In this document: piece by piece, positions 43,566 to 51,428 of the stretch
How positions within the stretch are numbered: the first letter of the stretch is position 1
Layout: each line of letters starts with the position of its first letter
DNA from: an uncultured Methanomicrobiales archaeon
GTDB taxonomy: Archaea; Thermoplasmatota; Thermoplasmata; Methanomassiliicoccales; Methanomethylophilaceae
Length of the DNA stretch: 51,428 bases
Reading direction: 5' to 3'
Assembly (NCBI GenBank): GCA_937892275.1
Contig: CALAVG010000074.1
Location: forward strand, 1-51,428
Translations under genes and position numbers: made by a program
Notes under the pieces: generated by a model
What the model was told of the DNA's origin: nothing
The model's input: the letters and a program-made list of their open reading frames with translations, nothing else
The model's database searches: none

Positions 43566-44077
43566 TCCCGGTAATCATCTTCGACAAGTGCCAGTGCGAT
43601 CCGAAGAAGTGCACTGCGAAGCGCATGATGAAGTTCGGTCTCGGCAAGGAGGTCAAGACTCTTGGTGCAATACCGAAGGGTTCGGTGGTGCTATCTCCGT
43701 TCTCCGACAGGGCCATGTCCCCTGCGGATATCCACGCCGCAAGGAAGGGATTGGTCGTCATGGATCTGACATGGACCAACATAGACGAGTTCCCGAGGCT
43801 GAAGAACGTCGAGGAGAGGGCATTGCCGTATCTTCTGGCATCCAATCCAATCAACTGGGGCCGTCCCATGGAGCTGAACAGCGCGGAGGCCGTCATGGCA
43901 GCCCTGTATATCCTAGGTGAGAAGGAGCAGGCGGCGGAGTTCCTGGGAAGGTTCAACTGGGCCCCGGAGTTCATGCGCCTGAACGGCGAGATGCTCGAGG
44001 ATTACTCAAAGGCCAAGGACAGCACCGAAGTGGTCCGTATCCAGAACGAGTACATCGAAGCGATCACAAAGCAGTGA
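43562..44077 (+). CDS. tsr3: 16S rRNA aminocarboxypropyltransferase Tsr3
   Basis: This 171-residue enzyme of the Tsr3/DUF367 family transfers the aminocarboxypropyl group from S-adenosylmethionine to small-subunit rRNA. The typical opening is present (IIFDKCQCDPKKCTAKRMMKFG), then LSPFSDRAMSPADI, VVMDLTWTN, and LPYLLASNPINWGRPMELNSAEA, which forms the SAM and substrate site. Its start overlaps the phosphatase-fold gene as ATGA. The last 72 bases overlap the convergent GNAT gene. Confidence 0.92.
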   Translation: MIPVIIFDKCQCDPKKCTAKRMMKFGLGKEVKTLGAIPKGSVVLSPFSDRAMSPADIHAARKGLVVMDLTWTNIDEFPRLKNVEERALPYLLASNPINWGRPMELNSAEAVMAALYILGEKEQAAEFLGRFNWAPEFMRLNGEMLEDYSKAKDSTEVVRIQNEYIEAITKQ

Positions 44078-44623
44078 TCGATCATCCGACAGGATTGCGC
44101 ACATGCAGAGATCGCTGTAGGTCCCGTTGGGATTGCGCTGGGCACCGCGCATGGTACCCTCGTACTTCATCCCTACTTTCTCAAGCACCCTTTTGGAAGC
44201 TATGTTCTCAGGATGGTAAGTGGCCTGGACACGGTGCGCGAACATCCTCAGGAGAGCGAAGTTCACCACGGCCTTCGCAGCTTCGGTGGCGAATCCCTGT
44301 CCCCACCATTTGCTCCCGACGCTGTAACCGATCTCGCATGTCTCCGATTCATGGTCGATATCGAACAATCCAATGGATCCGATGACCTCTCCGCCGTACG
44401 TTATGGCCCATCCGTAGAAGTCTGGGTTGTTGTCGTACTCCCAGACGTGGTGTCTTACAGCTTCGTGCGAATTGGCGAGTGTATCGAACGGGGTGAAGCT
44501 GACATACCTTCCTACAAGGGGATCCTTACCGAAGTTCTCGTATGCCTGTTCCGCATCGGTGAGGCGGAACTTGCGCAGGAGCAGTCTGTCGGTCGCTATG
44601 TCCATCGTACCCAGTTGTCTCAT
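44006..44623 (-). CDS. GNAT N-acetyltransferase (RimJ/RimL-like)
   Basis: This 205-residue acetyltransferase of the RimJ/RimL (Acetyltransf_3) group begins with TDRLLLRKFRLTDAEQAYENF. The acetyl-CoA-binding motif is WWGQGFATEAAKAVVNFAL (about residues 117-135), and the closing motif is HPENIASKRVLEKVGMKYEG. Likely substrate is a protein N-terminus or a small amine, not determinable here. About 25 residues beyond the normal end run into the convergent tsr3 gene; these extra residues (DRSLLCDRFDVLVLD...) look like a read-on tail after loss of the original stop. A nearer ATG at 44605 is also possible as start. Confidence 0.88.
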   Translation of the reverse strand: MRQLGTMDIATDRLLLRKFRLTDAEQAYENFGKDPLVGRYVSFTPFDTLANSHEAVRHHVWEYDNNPDFYGWAITYGGEVIGSIGLFDIDHESETCEIGYSVGSKWWGQGFATEAAKAVVNFALLRMFAHRVQATYHPENIASKRVLEKVGMKYEGTMRGAQRNPNGTYSDLCMCAILSDDRSLLCDRFDVLVLDTDHFGAVLGL

Positions 44624-44699
44624 CGGGGCCTATCAGTCGTTTCTATGTTTATCAAAATTAGGGTGGATTGAGTACGCCAGTCGGTGAAGTCTTTAATCG

Positions 44700-44816
44700 A
44701 GGACGTACACATTCCTCACAGACAACTACACGTTCTACAAGGCACTGGTGCTCACGGGGGACAGGATCATTTCGTTGGAGGAGGACATGAAGACGTTGTG
44801 GATCGCCACATTCTGA
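44700..44816 (+). pseudogene. Short gene remnant
   Basis: A frame ending at 44816 encodes a protein-like tail (NYTFYKALVLTGDRIISLEE, then DMKTLWIATF) without any start or upstream continuation. It lies in a 304-base stretch between the acetyltransferase and the next membrane protein that otherwise shows nothing. It is probably a relic of a lost gene, but chance is not excluded. Confidence 0.25.
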
Positions 44817-44927
44817 ATCATAATCCGATAACCCAGGATCATTTGGGCGGGGACAGGTACGTGAGGTCTTGAACGCAGATGTCAGACCGTTGCAGAATAT
44901 TATTAATCTGGATTGGTATGATAACCT

Positions 44928-45569
44928 GTGCAATTCTTCGATAGGGAAAACGCGATCATCGTCTGCCTGTACCTGGCCATAACCGAGATGATAATCGGTT
45001 ACTTCACCATTATGGACGAGGCAGACTATCTGGATGGTGCGGATGTTCCGATATACGATTACCTCTACGGGCTGGATATCTTACTGGTCAGTCTGTTGTG
45101 GATGATCGCAGTCTTCTTCTTCGTGTTCCGTACCACGAGCAAGGCGAACACATTCGGTGCATTCCTGATGATCGTCGGGACCATACTGCTCTTCGACAGG
45201 ATCCTGTGCATCTTCGCCGATGTGCTGTGGACCCTCGACACCGAGGGCGAAGAACTTGACGCGGTGTTCTTCATCGTGTACCTGTTGGGAATGGTCATCA
45301 ACGGTATGCTGGTCGTCATCGGTTATAAGACATACAAGGGGCTGAAGTTCTATTCCCATACCAGGGGCCTGATCATCTTCTTCCTGGTTGGATCCATCCT
45401 GTTCAGGGCGTATCAGCTGTATGAGAACAGGACCGCTCTTATCGATTTCATAGAGATGGAGTCAAGTATACTCCTGTTCATATTCATTTTAGCCAGCTTG
45501 TTCGACGAGGACATCAAGAAGTGCATGGGTGTCGAGATCCGCGAGGATCTAGATGAATTCTACATCTGA
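44928..45569 (+). CDS. Multi-helix membrane protein of unknown function
   Basis: The 213-residue protein has about six membrane segments, roughly at residues 9-29, 48-67, 75-97, 111-134, 145-162 and 176-193, with an acidic loop (DEADYLDGADVPIYDYLYG) after the first. The GTG start at 44928 is supported by an AATATTATTA box 26 nt upstream. No family is recognised. The last codon is next to the convergent ABC transporter gene (stops abut at 45569/45570). Confidence 0.7.
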   Translation: MQFFDRENAIIVCLYLAITEMIIGYFTIMDEADYLDGADVPIYDYLYGLDILLVSLLWMIAVFFFVFRTTSKANTFGAFLMIVGTILLFDRILCIFADVLWTLDTEGEELDAVFFIVYLLGMVINGMLVVIGYKTYKGLKFYSHTRGLIIFFLVGSILFRAYQLYENRTALIDFIEMESSILLFIFILASLFDEDIKKCMGVEIREDLDEFYI

Positions 45570-47312
45570 TCAGGAATTCGGATTATTCTGAAGGGATATC
45601 AGTTCGTAGAAGAGACCACGCTTCTCGATGAGCTCATCCATGGTCCCAATCTCCCTCATATTACCGTTCTCCATGACGATTATGAGGTCGGCGGCTTTTA
45701 TGGTGGACAGCCTGTGGGCTATGACGAAGGTCGTCCTCTTGTTCCTCATCCTTCTAATCGAATCGATGATGGCCCTCTCCGTGACGATATCGATGGAGTT
45801 CGTGATCTCATCCATTATGAGGATGGGCGTTTTGTGGGCCATAGCTCTGGCGACGCAGATCAGCTGCTTCTGTCCCATCGACAGCTTGGTGGGGTCGTCG
45901 ATATAGGTGTCCAGTCCGTCCGGATAATCCAGCACGTAATCGAGCTTCACCGTCCTTATGATCTCCATCAGGTCATCCTCGGTGATATTGGTCGAGTTGT
46001 AGACTATGTTCTCCCTGTACGTCCCTTTGAATATCCAGCTGTCCTGGGCCACCAGGGAGTACAGACTGTTCAGCTGCGCCCTGCTAAGATCGTCCAACGG
46101 TATGCCGTCTATCCTGATCTCGCCTTCGGTGGGCTTGTAGAATCCCATCATCAGGTTCACGAGGGAGGTCTTACCCGAACCGGACAGACCGACTATCGCC
46201 ACGGTATCCTTGGGCATCGCATGGAAGCTGCAGTCGTGGACGGCATCCTTGATACCGTCGTACGACAGGGACACATCCCTGAATTCCACCTCTCCCTTGA
46301 ATTCGCTCTTGGTCCCGAAACTAACGTTCTTGAACTCTTCGATCTCCAGTATATCGAACACCCTGTCGCATGCGGCCTCGAGACTCTTGGTACTGAGGGC
46401 TACAAGGGACAGATCGTCGATCGGCTCCGTGAACAGCCTCAGGTACACGAGCGCAGCGACCAGCGTACCGAATGTGGCGCCCCCGTCCTGTACCAGAAGG
46501 AGTCCGTAACCGCAGATCGATACGTAGCTCACATTGGTGAGGAACTTCATGAACGAAGGGATGAGCAGCACTCCGTTCAGCATCCTGTTCGTCCTCTTCC
46601 TGATGATACCGTTGATCTTCTCGAACTGACGTGATGCCCTCTCACCGGAACCGGTCGTCTTGATGATGGTGTGGCCGTAGAAGTTCTCCACGATTTTGTC
46701 ATTAGCCCTTCCCAGGAACTTGCTGTGCTTGTAGTTGTACTTGTCCAGCGTCTTAGCGTAGAACAGGATCAGCAGCATGCTGGATGATATCGGGAATATG
46801 GAGATGAGTGCCAGTTCCGGGTTTATGTGGAACATCATGATAGAGGATCCGACTATGAGGACGGTGGACTTCACCGTTCCATCGAGGATCGTACCGGACA
46901 GGGCCGTGATCTTGTTGCAGTCGTTGTTCAGGACGCTGGTGGTGTCCCCGAGCTTCATCTCTATGAGCTTGCTGAACGGGATGTGGTCCATCTTCCTGAG
47001 CATCTTGGTCCTGATGCTCTCGCCCAGCATCGTGCTTCCCTTGCTGATCACGTCGTTCTTGAGCGTCGCTATCACGAAGGATATCACGCAGATGACCGCC
47101 AGGAGGATCATCGTATCCACCATGTCGGATGTACCGACGAAATGTCCCACATCCTCGGTGAAACCGTCCATCAGGTCGGACAGCAGAAGCGGAGCGTAGA
47201 TGTCCATCATCCCCGAGACCGCCGACATTATCAGTCCAGCCAGGATGATCAGGCTGGCCTTCTTGTTGAAGAGGTACAGTTTGCGGAGGCTGTTGTGCTT
47301 CTTCTCGGTCAT
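45570..47312 (-). CDS. ABC exporter half-transporter (canonical catalytic site)
   Basis: This 580-residue half-transporter has a six-helix membrane domain (residues 1-310) and a C-terminal ATPase domain: Walker A VGLSGSGKTS, Q-loop YSLVAQDSW, signature KLSMGQKQL, Walker B ILIMDEITNSID with the catalytic Glu, and H-loop IAHRLS. The ATG at 47312 overlaps the partner's stop as ATGA, so the two are made in equal amounts and form a heterodimer. The substrate (lipid, peptide or drug) is unknown. Confidence 0.9.
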   Translation of the reverse strand: MTEKKHNSLRKLYLFNKKASLIILAGLIMSAVSGMMDIYAPLLLSDLMDGFTEDVGHFVGTSDMVDTMILLAVICVISFVIATLKNDVISKGSTMLGESIRTKMLRKMDHIPFSKLIEMKLGDTTSVLNNDCNKITALSGTILDGTVKSTVLIVGSSIMMFHINPELALISIFPISSSMLLILFYAKTLDKYNYKHSKFLGRANDKIVENFYGHTIIKTTGSGERASRQFEKINGIIRKRTNRMLNGVLLIPSFMKFLTNVSYVSICGYGLLLVQDGGATFGTLVAALVYLRLFTEPIDDLSLVALSTKSLEAACDRVFDILEIEEFKNVSFGTKSEFKGEVEFRDVSLSYDGIKDAVHDCSFHAMPKDTVAIVGLSGSGKTSLVNLMMGFYKPTEGEIRIDGIPLDDLSRAQLNSLYSLVAQDSWIFKGTYRENIVYNSTNITEDDLMEIIRTVKLDYVLDYPDGLDTYIDDPTKLSMGQKQLICVARAMAHKTPILIMDEITNSIDIVTERAIIDSIRRMRNKRTTFVIAHRLSTIKAADLIIVMENGNMREIGTMDELIEKRGLFYELISLQNNPNS

Positions 47313-49102
47313 CTCACCGCCTCCCAATCTGACTGCAGCGCCATCAGTTCCGAGTAGTATTCGCAGTCCTTCATCAGCTCCTCGTGTGTCCCGGAACCGA
47401 TGATCGACCCGTTCTCCATCACTATTATCCTGTCGCATCTACGAGCGACGGATATCTTGTGCGTGACCAGTACCGCGGTGCGGCCCCTGAGCCTTCTCCA
47501 GATGGCAGTCATTATCCTCGCCTCCATCTTGGCGTCGATGGCGGAGAACGAGGAATCGAGGAGATATATCTCCGCGGGGTTGACGATAGCCCTTGCCAGG
47601 CATATCCTCTGCTTCTGTCCCTCGGAGAGTTTCACACCAGGGTCTGTAAGCACTGTACCCCAGCCGCTCGGAAGGTCGTTCAGGAAACCGGTCACCTCGC
47701 ATTCGTCCATTATCTTCCTTACTTCGTGCTCCGACGCGTCCTGTCCGATCTCCCCGAACAGTATGTTGCTCATTGCCGAAGCGGAGAAGATCACCGGCTC
47801 CTGCGGACAGAAGGAGATCCTGCTCCTCAGATCCTCGAAACTGTAGCTGCGGACGTCCATGCCGTCGATGAATACGCTCCCGGATGATGCATCGTGGATC
47901 CTCTGTATGAGGTTCAGGAGCGTGGTCTTCCCGGAAGCCGAAGGCCCTATGATGGCCACCTTCTCCCCCGGTCTGATCCTGATGTTGATATCCTTCAGGA
48001 AGGTCTCCTGCCCTTCCTCATATGCGAACGACACGTGACGGAGCTCGATCGAACCGGACCTGTGGGGATTACTCATGCTGCCTTCTTTCATGGACGGCTT
48101 GTAGTTCAGCACCGATTCTATCGACCGCTTGGAATTGGCGAACGGCGGATAGGATGCGGCCACTACGTACGACGTCTGCGTCACGGCTGTCAGCAGTATG
48201 ATGGCGTATACGGTGAACGAGATTATCCCGGACAGTAGTTCGATCTGCCCGTCGGAATCCAGACTCGGCATGACGAAGAATGCGATTGCGTATATGGCGA
48301 GGGGGATGACTAGGATCAGGGTATCCATCAGAGGGGTGAGATAACTCAGATGTCTGCTCAGTTTCCCGCTGATCTCGGTTATGTCGTCGCTGAGCTCTTT
48401 GAAATCGCTGTAATGCTTCGCATGCCCGCCGAACGCGCGTATGACGTTTATCCCTTCGATGTACTCGATGATCTTGTTGTTGATCTCCATCGAATCCCTT
48501 CCTCCGCGTTCGACATAAGGCGTGATGGTGCGGAAGGTACGGAATGCCAGGGCGAATGTCACGGTCATGATAAGGGTGATGACGATTATCAGCGGCAGGG
48601 ATTTCGATACCATGATTGGGAAGAGGACTATGATCGTCAGGGGCAGCATAACTCCGGATGTCAGCATTGCTACGTAGAAGCTCGATACGGTCTCGATATC
48701 GTTGCTGATGATCATGGTTAGTTTGGGTATGGAGAAGCGGTGGATGTCCTGGACATCGAGTTTTTGAATGGATTCGAAGACCTTCCTTCTTAGTTTCGTG
48801 GTCATGTCGGATACGAGTCTCGATCCGAGGAAACCTGCTAGCAGCGAACATATGAGTGCGGCAACGGTGTATCCCGACATCTCAGCGGCATCCGATATGG
48901 CCGCTTCGGTCTCCTCCTTCAGGAAATGGGACGTTAGCTCCTCAAGAAGTACGGGTATCTGTGCGCTGAAGAAGATACTCAAAGCTGTCAACAGTATGCA
49001 TATTGCAGCATAAACGTACAGCTTGCGATTAAAATACTTCAGTAACACGTGACCGAATCCGCAATTAGAATTTCGGTTTATGAAAAGGCTCTTTACGGCC
49101 AC
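47309..49102 (-). CDS. ABC exporter half-transporter (degenerate catalytic site)
   Basis: This 597-residue half-transporter is the partner of the next gene. Six membrane helices lie within residues 25-310. The ATPase domain has Walker A IGPSASGKTT, Q-loop ISFCPQEPV, signature KLSEGQKQR, H-loop VTHKIS, and a Walker B IYLLDSSFSAID where Ser replaces the catalytic Glu. Such asymmetry is typical of heterodimeric exporters, with one hydrolysing and one regulatory site. The GTG start at 49102 lacks a clear promoter or Shine-Dalgarno site; a start 18 codons later (GTG at 49048) is possible. Confidence 0.88.
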   Translation of the reverse strand: MAVKSLFINRNSNCGFGHVLLKYFNRKLYVYAAICILLTALSIFFSAQIPVLLEELTSHFLKEETEAAISDAAEMSGYTVAALICSLLAGFLGSRLVSDMTTKLRRKVFESIQKLDVQDIHRFSIPKLTMIISNDIETVSSFYVAMLTSGVMLPLTIIVLFPIMVSKSLPLIIVITLIMTVTFALAFRTFRTITPYVERGGRDSMEINNKIIEYIEGINVIRAFGGHAKHYSDFKELSDDITEISGKLSRHLSYLTPLMDTLILVIPLAIYAIAFFVMPSLDSDGQIELLSGIISFTVYAIILLTAVTQTSYVVAASYPPFANSKRSIESVLNYKPSMKEGSMSNPHRSGSIELRHVSFAYEEGQETFLKDINIRIRPGEKVAIIGPSASGKTTLLNLIQRIHDASSGSVFIDGMDVRSYSFEDLRSRISFCPQEPVIFSASAMSNILFGEIGQDASEHEVRKIMDECEVTGFLNDLPSGWGTVLTDPGVKLSEGQKQRICLARAIVNPAEIYLLDSSFSAIDAKMEARIMTAIWRRLRGRTAVLVTHKISVARRCDRIIVMENGSIIGSGTHEELMKDCEYYSELMALQSDWEAVR

Positions 49103-49116
49103 CGTGTTGATGGCAT

Positions 49117-49143
49117 GATTACAAAGATTACAAAGATTACAAA
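49117..49143 (+). repeat. Three tandem GATTACAAA repeats
   Basis: Three perfect 9-bp copies lie directly upstream of the TATTATATTA box (about 49150-49159) of the transposase gene and behind the ABC transporter start. They may be part of the insertion-sequence end or a regulatory array. Confidence 0.55.
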
Positions 49144-49180
49144 TTGATGTTATTATATTACGTGCGCGTTATAGAAGACC

Positions 49181-50263
49181 ATGGAGAATGATGCGTATCA
49201 GAGTCTGTGGAACGAGATCAGAGACGTTCTTGAGAACATGAGCGATTCTGATAAGAGGGCTGCAATCAGGCAACTCCGCAGTCTGATCGATAGGGAGCTC
49301 ATCACCATGGAGATACCGGATGCAGCACACAAGTGCTGCAACTGTGGCGGTATCGAATTCGTACGCAATGGACACACTGCAGCAGGAACTCAGAGGTTCA
49401 AGTGCAAATGCTGCGGAATGACGCAGTCATTCTCATCCACCGGATCCCTGCTGGGGAACACCAAACTCGACATCGAGAAGTGGTATGAGTTCGCAGAATG
49501 TTTCGTCAATTGCAACAGCTGTCAGCAGATAGCTGACAGGCTTGAAGTCGGATTGGAGACGAGTTGGTACATGAGGATCAGGATGATGGAGGCTGTATAG
49601 GGCTTCATCCCCTCTTTCCAACTCAACTGCGGCTGTTCTATGCAACTCGACGAGGAGTATTTCCGTGAGAGCTTCAAAGGGGTCAGTTTCAACGGGAAGA
49701 GACTCCGTGAAATGGAGGATCCCATCCGCATGTCCTATAAACGCGGCAGCGCCGCGTCAATGAACGGCATCAGTCCGGAGCAGATATGCGTGGTCACCGG
49801 AATCGACGATATGAATCAGTTCTTCTTCGATACCTGCTGTAGATCCAGGCCGACGACTCAGGTATTGTTCGATGTTCTTCATGATAGGATCTGCGAAGGG
49901 GCCATTGTGAACACAGACAGGTTGAATTCATATCCCGGGGTATTGGATGAGCTCAACGTAGCGGTGCACAACCGCTTCGTCCCCGCTTCCCACCAGGGCC
50001 TCAATAAGGTGAACGCTCTGCATTCAAGGGTCAGGTCGTTCCTCCAAAGGTTCAGAGGCATATCCACGAAGTGGTTATGCCACTACCTAGCGTGGATGAA
50101 ATGGCTGGGTACATTCGTCAAAGGAAGGACACTCAACAAGTCCTGCGAAGTCACATCGAAGCATATCGTCAGGGGAAACTACAGTTTCAGGTGCAGAACG
50201 CTACCGCAGATGTCGATCCCATTCCGCGATGCGGAATTGAATGAGATCAAGACCTACTCCTGA
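49181..50263 (+). CDS. IS1595-family transposase with an in-frame UAG codon
   Basis: The gene encodes 360 residues if UAG is read as an amino acid. The N-terminal zinc ribbon is CCNCGGIEFVRNGHTAAGTQRF with FKCKCCGMTQ (about residues 47-85). The ISXO2-type DDE core has MQLDEEYFRESFKG (Asp/Glu), IVNTDRLNSYPGV (Asp), and LNKVNALHSRVRSFLQRFRG, ending in YLAWMKWLG. Codon 140 (49598-49600) is TAG, flanked by RIRMMEAV and GFIPSFQLN; the frame is otherwise open and undamaged. In organisms that decode UAG as pyrrolysine this could give full-length protein; otherwise it is a nonsense mutation. TTATTATATT lies 26 nt before the ATG. I could not define the terminal repeats. Confidence 0.8.
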
Positions 50264-50588
50264 GAAGGTCATTCTTCTTTTCTCGCTGTCGTGTCCTGCG
50301 GACACGCTACTCCCTACCTATTCCAGGACCCCCATTCTAAGCTTTCCACCGATCTCGCTCACTCTGCGATAGTCTCCTTGGTACCTACTCGTTAGGAAAG
50401 GTTATACCTCAGTACCCTGAAATGTCAGTTCCATGATGCCCTTTTCAACACGGTGACCGCAAAGAGCCTACTGAGGAACGCGGAATTCGAAGGAAAATAA
50501 CGGAAACCGTAGAAACTGATTTCGAAGGACTCCTTTCCGGCGCATCTCTCAACACCGCGCCGGAAGGGCATCTGGGTAAATTAATAGG
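50264..50588. other. Non-coding stretch after the transposase
   Basis: This probably includes the right end of the IS1595 element. Frames crossing it have no recognisable family. One reading in the forward direction (50400-50500, ending RNAEFEGK) contains a TAG at 50393 and looks like translated non-coding sequence. A GC-rich hairpin candidate (CCGGCGC...GCGCCGG, 50537-50565) lies downstream of tRNA-Ser and could end its transcript. Confidence 0.3.
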
Positions 50589-50671
50589 CGCGGAGGAAGG
50601 GATTTGAACCCTCGAGGAGATGCTCCACCGGTTTTCAAGACCGGCGCCGTAGGCCGCTTGGCTACCTCCGC
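50589..50671 (-). tRNA. tRNA-Ser (UGA anticodon)
   Basis: This class II tRNA folds on the minus strand. The acceptor stem is GCGGAGG with CCTCCGC, the D arm is TAGCCAAGCGGCC-like, the anticodon stem-loop CCGGTCTTGAAAACCGG carries the anticodon TGA (reads UCA serine codons), a long variable arm is present (GGAGCATCTCC), and the T arm is GAGGGTTCAAATCCCTT. The discriminator base is G, as in serine tRNAs. CCA is not encoded. A symporter gene lies upstream, reading the same way. Confidence 0.95.
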
Positions 50672-50699
50672 TTGAAAAGTCGATTGCAGAGGTCATATT

Positions 50700-51428
50700 T
50701 CAACTATTCACCGATTCGCTTTTCGTTCTAGGCCACATCTTATCGAAGTATCCCTGCATGAATACGAACCAAATGTTCTCCACGAACAGCGATACCACCG
50801 CAGGCAGCAGAGCATTGGGGAATGTGGCCGAGAACATCACAATGCACAGGGTAGCTGCCAGACCAGAGTTCCTCCAGGTGGCCATGGATATGAAGACGAT
50901 GCCCTTGTCCCTTGGGCAGTTTATCCTCTTGAGCAGATACAGCATGACGATGCTGGGAACGAAGATCCTGACAAAGTTCACTGCCAACAGGAGCAGAGCA
51001 ACGTCGGGATTCTCGATGATATAATCCCTTCTGAATCCGATGCTGATGAACACCATTACGAGTATGACCACGTTCAGTATCATCACCTTCAGTTTCGGAG
51101 GAATGGTGACCTTGTTCAGAGGCATGTCTATGATGACCGGTATCACGACGAACAGCACGACATACAGCAATATCTGTGTCCAGCTTGCCGCCTCTCCCAT
51201 GAACATGTGAGTAAGGAACGGGGTCAGCACCAGAGCTACCAGATAGATGGCGGAGAAACCGAGCATTCCCAGTTTCAGATCCCCCTTCATGTAGAAGATC
51301 ATGGTCATGACCGATATGGCGCAGGGTACCGCAGAGAGCATCACCCATCCGTACCAGAGGTCCTTATCATCTATGAAAAGAAGACCTGACAGGAGGGTTA
51401 TCCCCGTGTTGAACACGAAGCACAGGAA
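50700..51428 (-). CDS. Bile acid:sodium symporter (BASS/SBF) family transporter, partial
   Basis: The coding frame is open to the window edge (its first visible residues are FLCF), so the N-terminus is missing. The visible 242 residues have about seven hydrophobic helices, including WYGWVMLSAVPCAIS and WTQILLYVVLFVVIPVIIDMPL, and end with FVENIWFVFMQGYFDK. The NTGITLLSGLLF start, the cis-like AVPCAIS helix and the later MATWRNSGLAATL motif fit the bile acid/sodium symporter (ACR3/BASS) fold. Substrates range from organic anions to arsenite, and no choice can be made. Stop at 50700 is 29 bases from the tRNA gene. Confidence 0.75.
   Translation of the reverse strand, partial: FLCFVFNTGITLLSGLLFIDDKDLWYGWVMLSAVPCAISVMTMIFYMKGDLKLGMLGFSAIYLVALVLTPFLTHMFMGEAASWTQILLYVVLFVVIPVIIDMPLNKVTIPPKLKVMILNVVILVMVFISIGFRRDYIIENPDVALLLLAVNFVRIFVPSIVMLYLLKRINCPRDKGIVFISMATWRNSGLAATLCIVMFSATFPNALLPAVVSLFVENIWFVFMQGYFDKMWPRTKSESVNS

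Noticed and set aside
45714..46634. Rightward 306-residue open frame
   Set aside because: It is antisense to the ABC transporter ATPase domain, and its composition (many His, Gln, Arg) is typical of a shadow frame.
49117..49143. Three GATTACAAA copies as a minimal CRISPR or iteron array
   Set aside because: Copies are contiguous without spacers and only 9 bp; better seen as a regulatory or element-end repeat.
50273..50500. Forward reading with a TAG at 50393 that could be taken as a second pyrrolysine-containing gene
   Set aside because: There is no start codon, promoter or recognisable domain; it is more likely translated non-coding sequence beside the transposase.

Overview
The window looks like chromosome of a gut-type Methanomassiliicoccales (Thermoplasmatota) archaeon. 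The evidence is a Cdc48/VAT-type AAA ATPase, a DNA polymerase D small subunit, a Tsr3 rRNA-modifying enzyme, a UPF0201 protein, the archaeal fusion of hexulose-6-phosphate synthase with an RraA domain, a BspA-like leucine-rich-repeat surface protein and Sel1 repeats, features common in gut lineages of this order. Every confident gene ends in TGA or TAA and none in TAG, which fits an order whose members decode UAG as pyrrolysine. Most first genes of transcription units carry an AT-rich TATA-like box about 26 nt before the start codon, so leaderless mRNAs are probably the rule. Genes inside operons instead use TGATG/ATGA overlaps and Shine-Dalgarno sites. The lineage call rests on recognised gene families, not on a search.

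Layout. 0-2.6 kb: a small leftward operon (a winged-helix protein and small unknown proteins) cut at its upstream end by a complete ISAzo13-family insertion sequence with 22-bp terminal inverted repeats. 2.6-9.5 kb: a DUF234-type ATPase, the DP1 subunit, a UPF0201/TIM-barrel pair, and a leftward operon of an archaeal HTH regulator, an unknown protein and a CPBP membrane protease. 9.5-15.8 kb: a DUF4143 ATPase, the debris of a second one beside three evenly spaced 13-bp repeats, cdc48 with its own ArsR-like regulator, and an AlbA_2 (Schlafen-like) protein behind a GTCAA half-site array. 15.9-20.3 kb: a three-gene operon of a secreted LRR protein, an ABC-2 permease and an ABC ATPase fused to a long Sel1-repeat tail.

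20.4-33.3 kb is an accessory, defence-like region. It holds a RecB/Cas4-like nuclease, a second AlbA_2 protein, two tandem Rpn-type nucleases with duplicated promoters, a coiled-coil DUF2130 nuclease, a frameshifted IS630 element, a PLD/SF2-helicase/DUF3427 protein overlapped by a NUDIX hydrolase (AT-rich, probably acquired), and a divergent nuclease-DUF2075 ATPase fusion.

33.3-45.6 kb is mostly housekeeping and small lineage proteins: SIMPL, a TerB-like/flavin-binding fusion, a possibly truncated metallophosphoesterase, a DUF1508 protein, a small zinc ribbon, TatD, a metallo-beta-lactamase-fold protein without its metal ligands, HtpX, the Hps-RraA fusion behind a 20-bp perfect palindrome, a catalytically empty low-molecular-weight phosphatase fold coupled to tsr3, and a GNAT enzyme. 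45.6-51.4 kb: a heterodimeric ABC exporter, an IS1595-family transposase interrupted only by one in-frame UAG, a tRNA-Ser(UGA), and a bile acid/sodium symporter-family gene cut by the window end.
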